Shown here: piece by piece, positions 5,008-5,903 of the stretch
How positions within the stretch are numbered: the stretch's first letter is position 1
Layout: the number at the start of each line of letters is the position of its first letter
DNA from: an uncultured Collinsella sp.
GTDB taxonomy: Bacteria > Actinomycetota > Coriobacteriia > Coriobacteriales > Coriobacteriaceae
Direction of reading: 5' to 3'
Assembly (NCBI GenBank): GCA_900556365.1
Contig: USOG01000094.1
Span: 1-5,903 of the forward strand
DNA length: 5,903 nucleotides
Notes under the pieces: model-generated
What the model saw: only the letters and a program-made list of their open reading frames with translations
Database searches by the model: none
Told to the model about the DNA's origin: nothing
Position numbers and translations under genes: made by a program

Positions 5008-5903
5008 TATCCGATCGCTCCTTCCATCTCGAGCTTGATCAGGTTGTTCATCTCGACGGCGTACTCAAGCGGCAGCTCCTTGGAGACCGGGTTGGCAAAG
5101 CCGTTGACGATCATGGTGCGGGCCTCTTCCTCCGATATGCCGCGGCTCATCAGGTAGAACACCTTGTCGTCGCCGATGCGGCCGATGGTGGCCTCGTGGC
5201 CGATGTCGACGTTCTTGGCGCGGATGTCCATGGCGGGGATGGTATCGGAGCGGCTCTGGTCGTCGAGCATCAGCGACTGGCAGCTCACGGTTGCTTTGGA
5301 ACCTTCGGCCTTAGGCGTGGCCACGATGGAGCTGCGGAAGGTCTGGATGCCGCCGCTCTTGGAGATACCCTTGGTCTCGACGGTTGCCGAGGTGTCGGGC
5401 GCGTTGAGCACGACCTTGCAGCCGGTATCGAGGTTCTGGCCGGCGCCGGCAAAGGTAATGCCGGTAAAGCTCGAGCGGGCGCGACGGCCGTTGAGCACGC
5501 TCATGGGGTAGAGGTAGCCCACGTGGCTGCCGAAGGAGCCGCTGATCCACTCGATGTCGCCGTCCTCGTCCACGCGCGCACGCTTGGTGTTGAGGTTGTA
5601 CATGTTCTTGGACCAGTTCTCGATGGTCGAGTATCGCAGGTGCGCACGCTTGCCCACAAAGAGCTCCACAGCGCCGGCGTGGAGGTTGGCCACGTTGTAC
5701 TTGGGTGCGGAGCAGCCCTCGATAAAGTGCAGGTCGGCATCGTCCTCGACGATGATGAGCGTGTGCTCAAACTGGCCGGCGCCCTTGGCGTTGAGGCGGA
5801 AGTAGCTCTGCAGCGGGAAATCGAGTTTGGTGCCCTTGGGCACGTAGACAAACGAGCCGCCCGACCACACGGCACCGTGCAGGGCCGCAAACTTGTGGTC
5901 GGT
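5007..5903 (-). CDS. sufB: SufB, Fe-S assembly scaffold subunit, 5' end missing
   Basis: The last 298 residues of SufB are visible; the N-terminal roughly 170 residues lie beyond the right edge (family length about 465-495). The fragment opens with TDHKFAALHGAVWSGGSFVY, a hallmark SufB segment. It continues with HFIEGCSAP (cysteine at visible position 64), the beta-helix core, and GHEATIGRIGDDKVFYLMSR near the end. The glutamate of GHEATIG (visible residue 237) matches the catalytic-site glutamate of E. coli SufB. The residue aligned with E. coli Cys405 is Ser217 (in DDQSRSDT, codon 5255-5253). As far as I recall this is common in Gram-positive and actinobacterial SufB and is not a defect. 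SufB is the main site of cluster building with SufC and SufD. The stop overlaps the sufD start by one base. The apparent GTG start at 5870 is only an internal valine. Confidence 0.96.
   Translation of the reverse strand, partial: TDHKFAALHGAVWSGGSFVYVPKGTKLDFPLQSYFRLNAKGAGQFEHTLIIVEDDADLHFIEGCSAPKYNVANLHAGAVELFVGKRAHLRYSTIENWSKNMYNLNTKRARVDEDGDIEWISGSFGSHVGYLYPMSVLNGRRARSSFTGITFAGAGQNLDTGCKVVLNAPDTSATVETKGISKSGGIQTFRSSIVATPKAEGSKATVSCQSLMLDDQSRSDTIPAMDIRAKNVDIGHEATIGRIGDDKVFYLMSRGISEEEARTMIVNGFANPVSKELPLEYAVEMNNLIKLEMEGAIG

Noticed and set aside
4429..5157. 242-codon Gly-rich plus-strand frame opposite sufD and sufB
   Set aside because: The Gly/Asp/Val-rich composition is what antisense reading of high-GC coding DNA gives. 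It has no ribosome binding site or motif.
1..5903. CRISPR arrays, tRNA or rRNA genes
   Set aside because: No regularly spaced repeats of CRISPR length and no tRNA T-loop or rRNA-like sequence were seen.

Overview
The window is a high-GC bacterial segment dominated by iron-sulfur (Fe-S) cluster assembly. Gene order (sufB, sufD, sufS, sufU on the minus strand), protein sequence style and codon use suggest a Coriobacteriia-type actinobacterium, with Collinsella or a close relative as best guess. This is inference from protein features; no 16S rRNA or other marker is present.

Layout, left to right. (1) Bases 1-109 (minus) hold the first 36 codons of a gene that runs off the left edge. It has a strong ribosome binding site and resembles, from memory, a NifU-like Fe-S scaffold family. 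(2) Bases 110-512 are a divergent intergenic region with an A/T-rich -10-like element and a small palindrome. (3) Bases 513-1325 (plus) encode a REP-associated/IS200-like (Y1) transposase-family protein. It keeps the HUH histidines, but the expected catalytic tyrosine reads as serine, and it carries a C-terminal helix-turn-helix. (4) Bases 1326-1986 hold no convincing gene. They contain several short repeats, a perfect 13-bp inverted repeat, and the rho-independent terminator of the suf operon. (5) Bases 1987-5903 (minus) are the distal part of a SUF operon: the C-terminal 298 residues of SufB, then complete SufD, SufS and SufU. Adjacent genes overlap by 1, 4 and 8 bases, so translation is probably coupled. 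sufC would be expected just upstream of sufB, beyond the right edge.

How the genes work together. SufS takes sulfur from cysteine as an enzyme-bound persulfide. SufU, a zinc-binding IscU-like protein, accepts sulfur from SufS. The SufB-SufD scaffold, powered by the SufC ATPase (not in the window), builds the cluster and passes it to target proteins. The left-edge gene may be a second, separately expressed Fe-S protein.

The least ordinary part is the central 110-1986 segment: a transposase-family protein that looks catalytically altered, next to roughly 600 bases of repeat-bearing non-coding DNA. I found no clear evidence of an entirely new multi-gene system. The suf genes look normal and intact.
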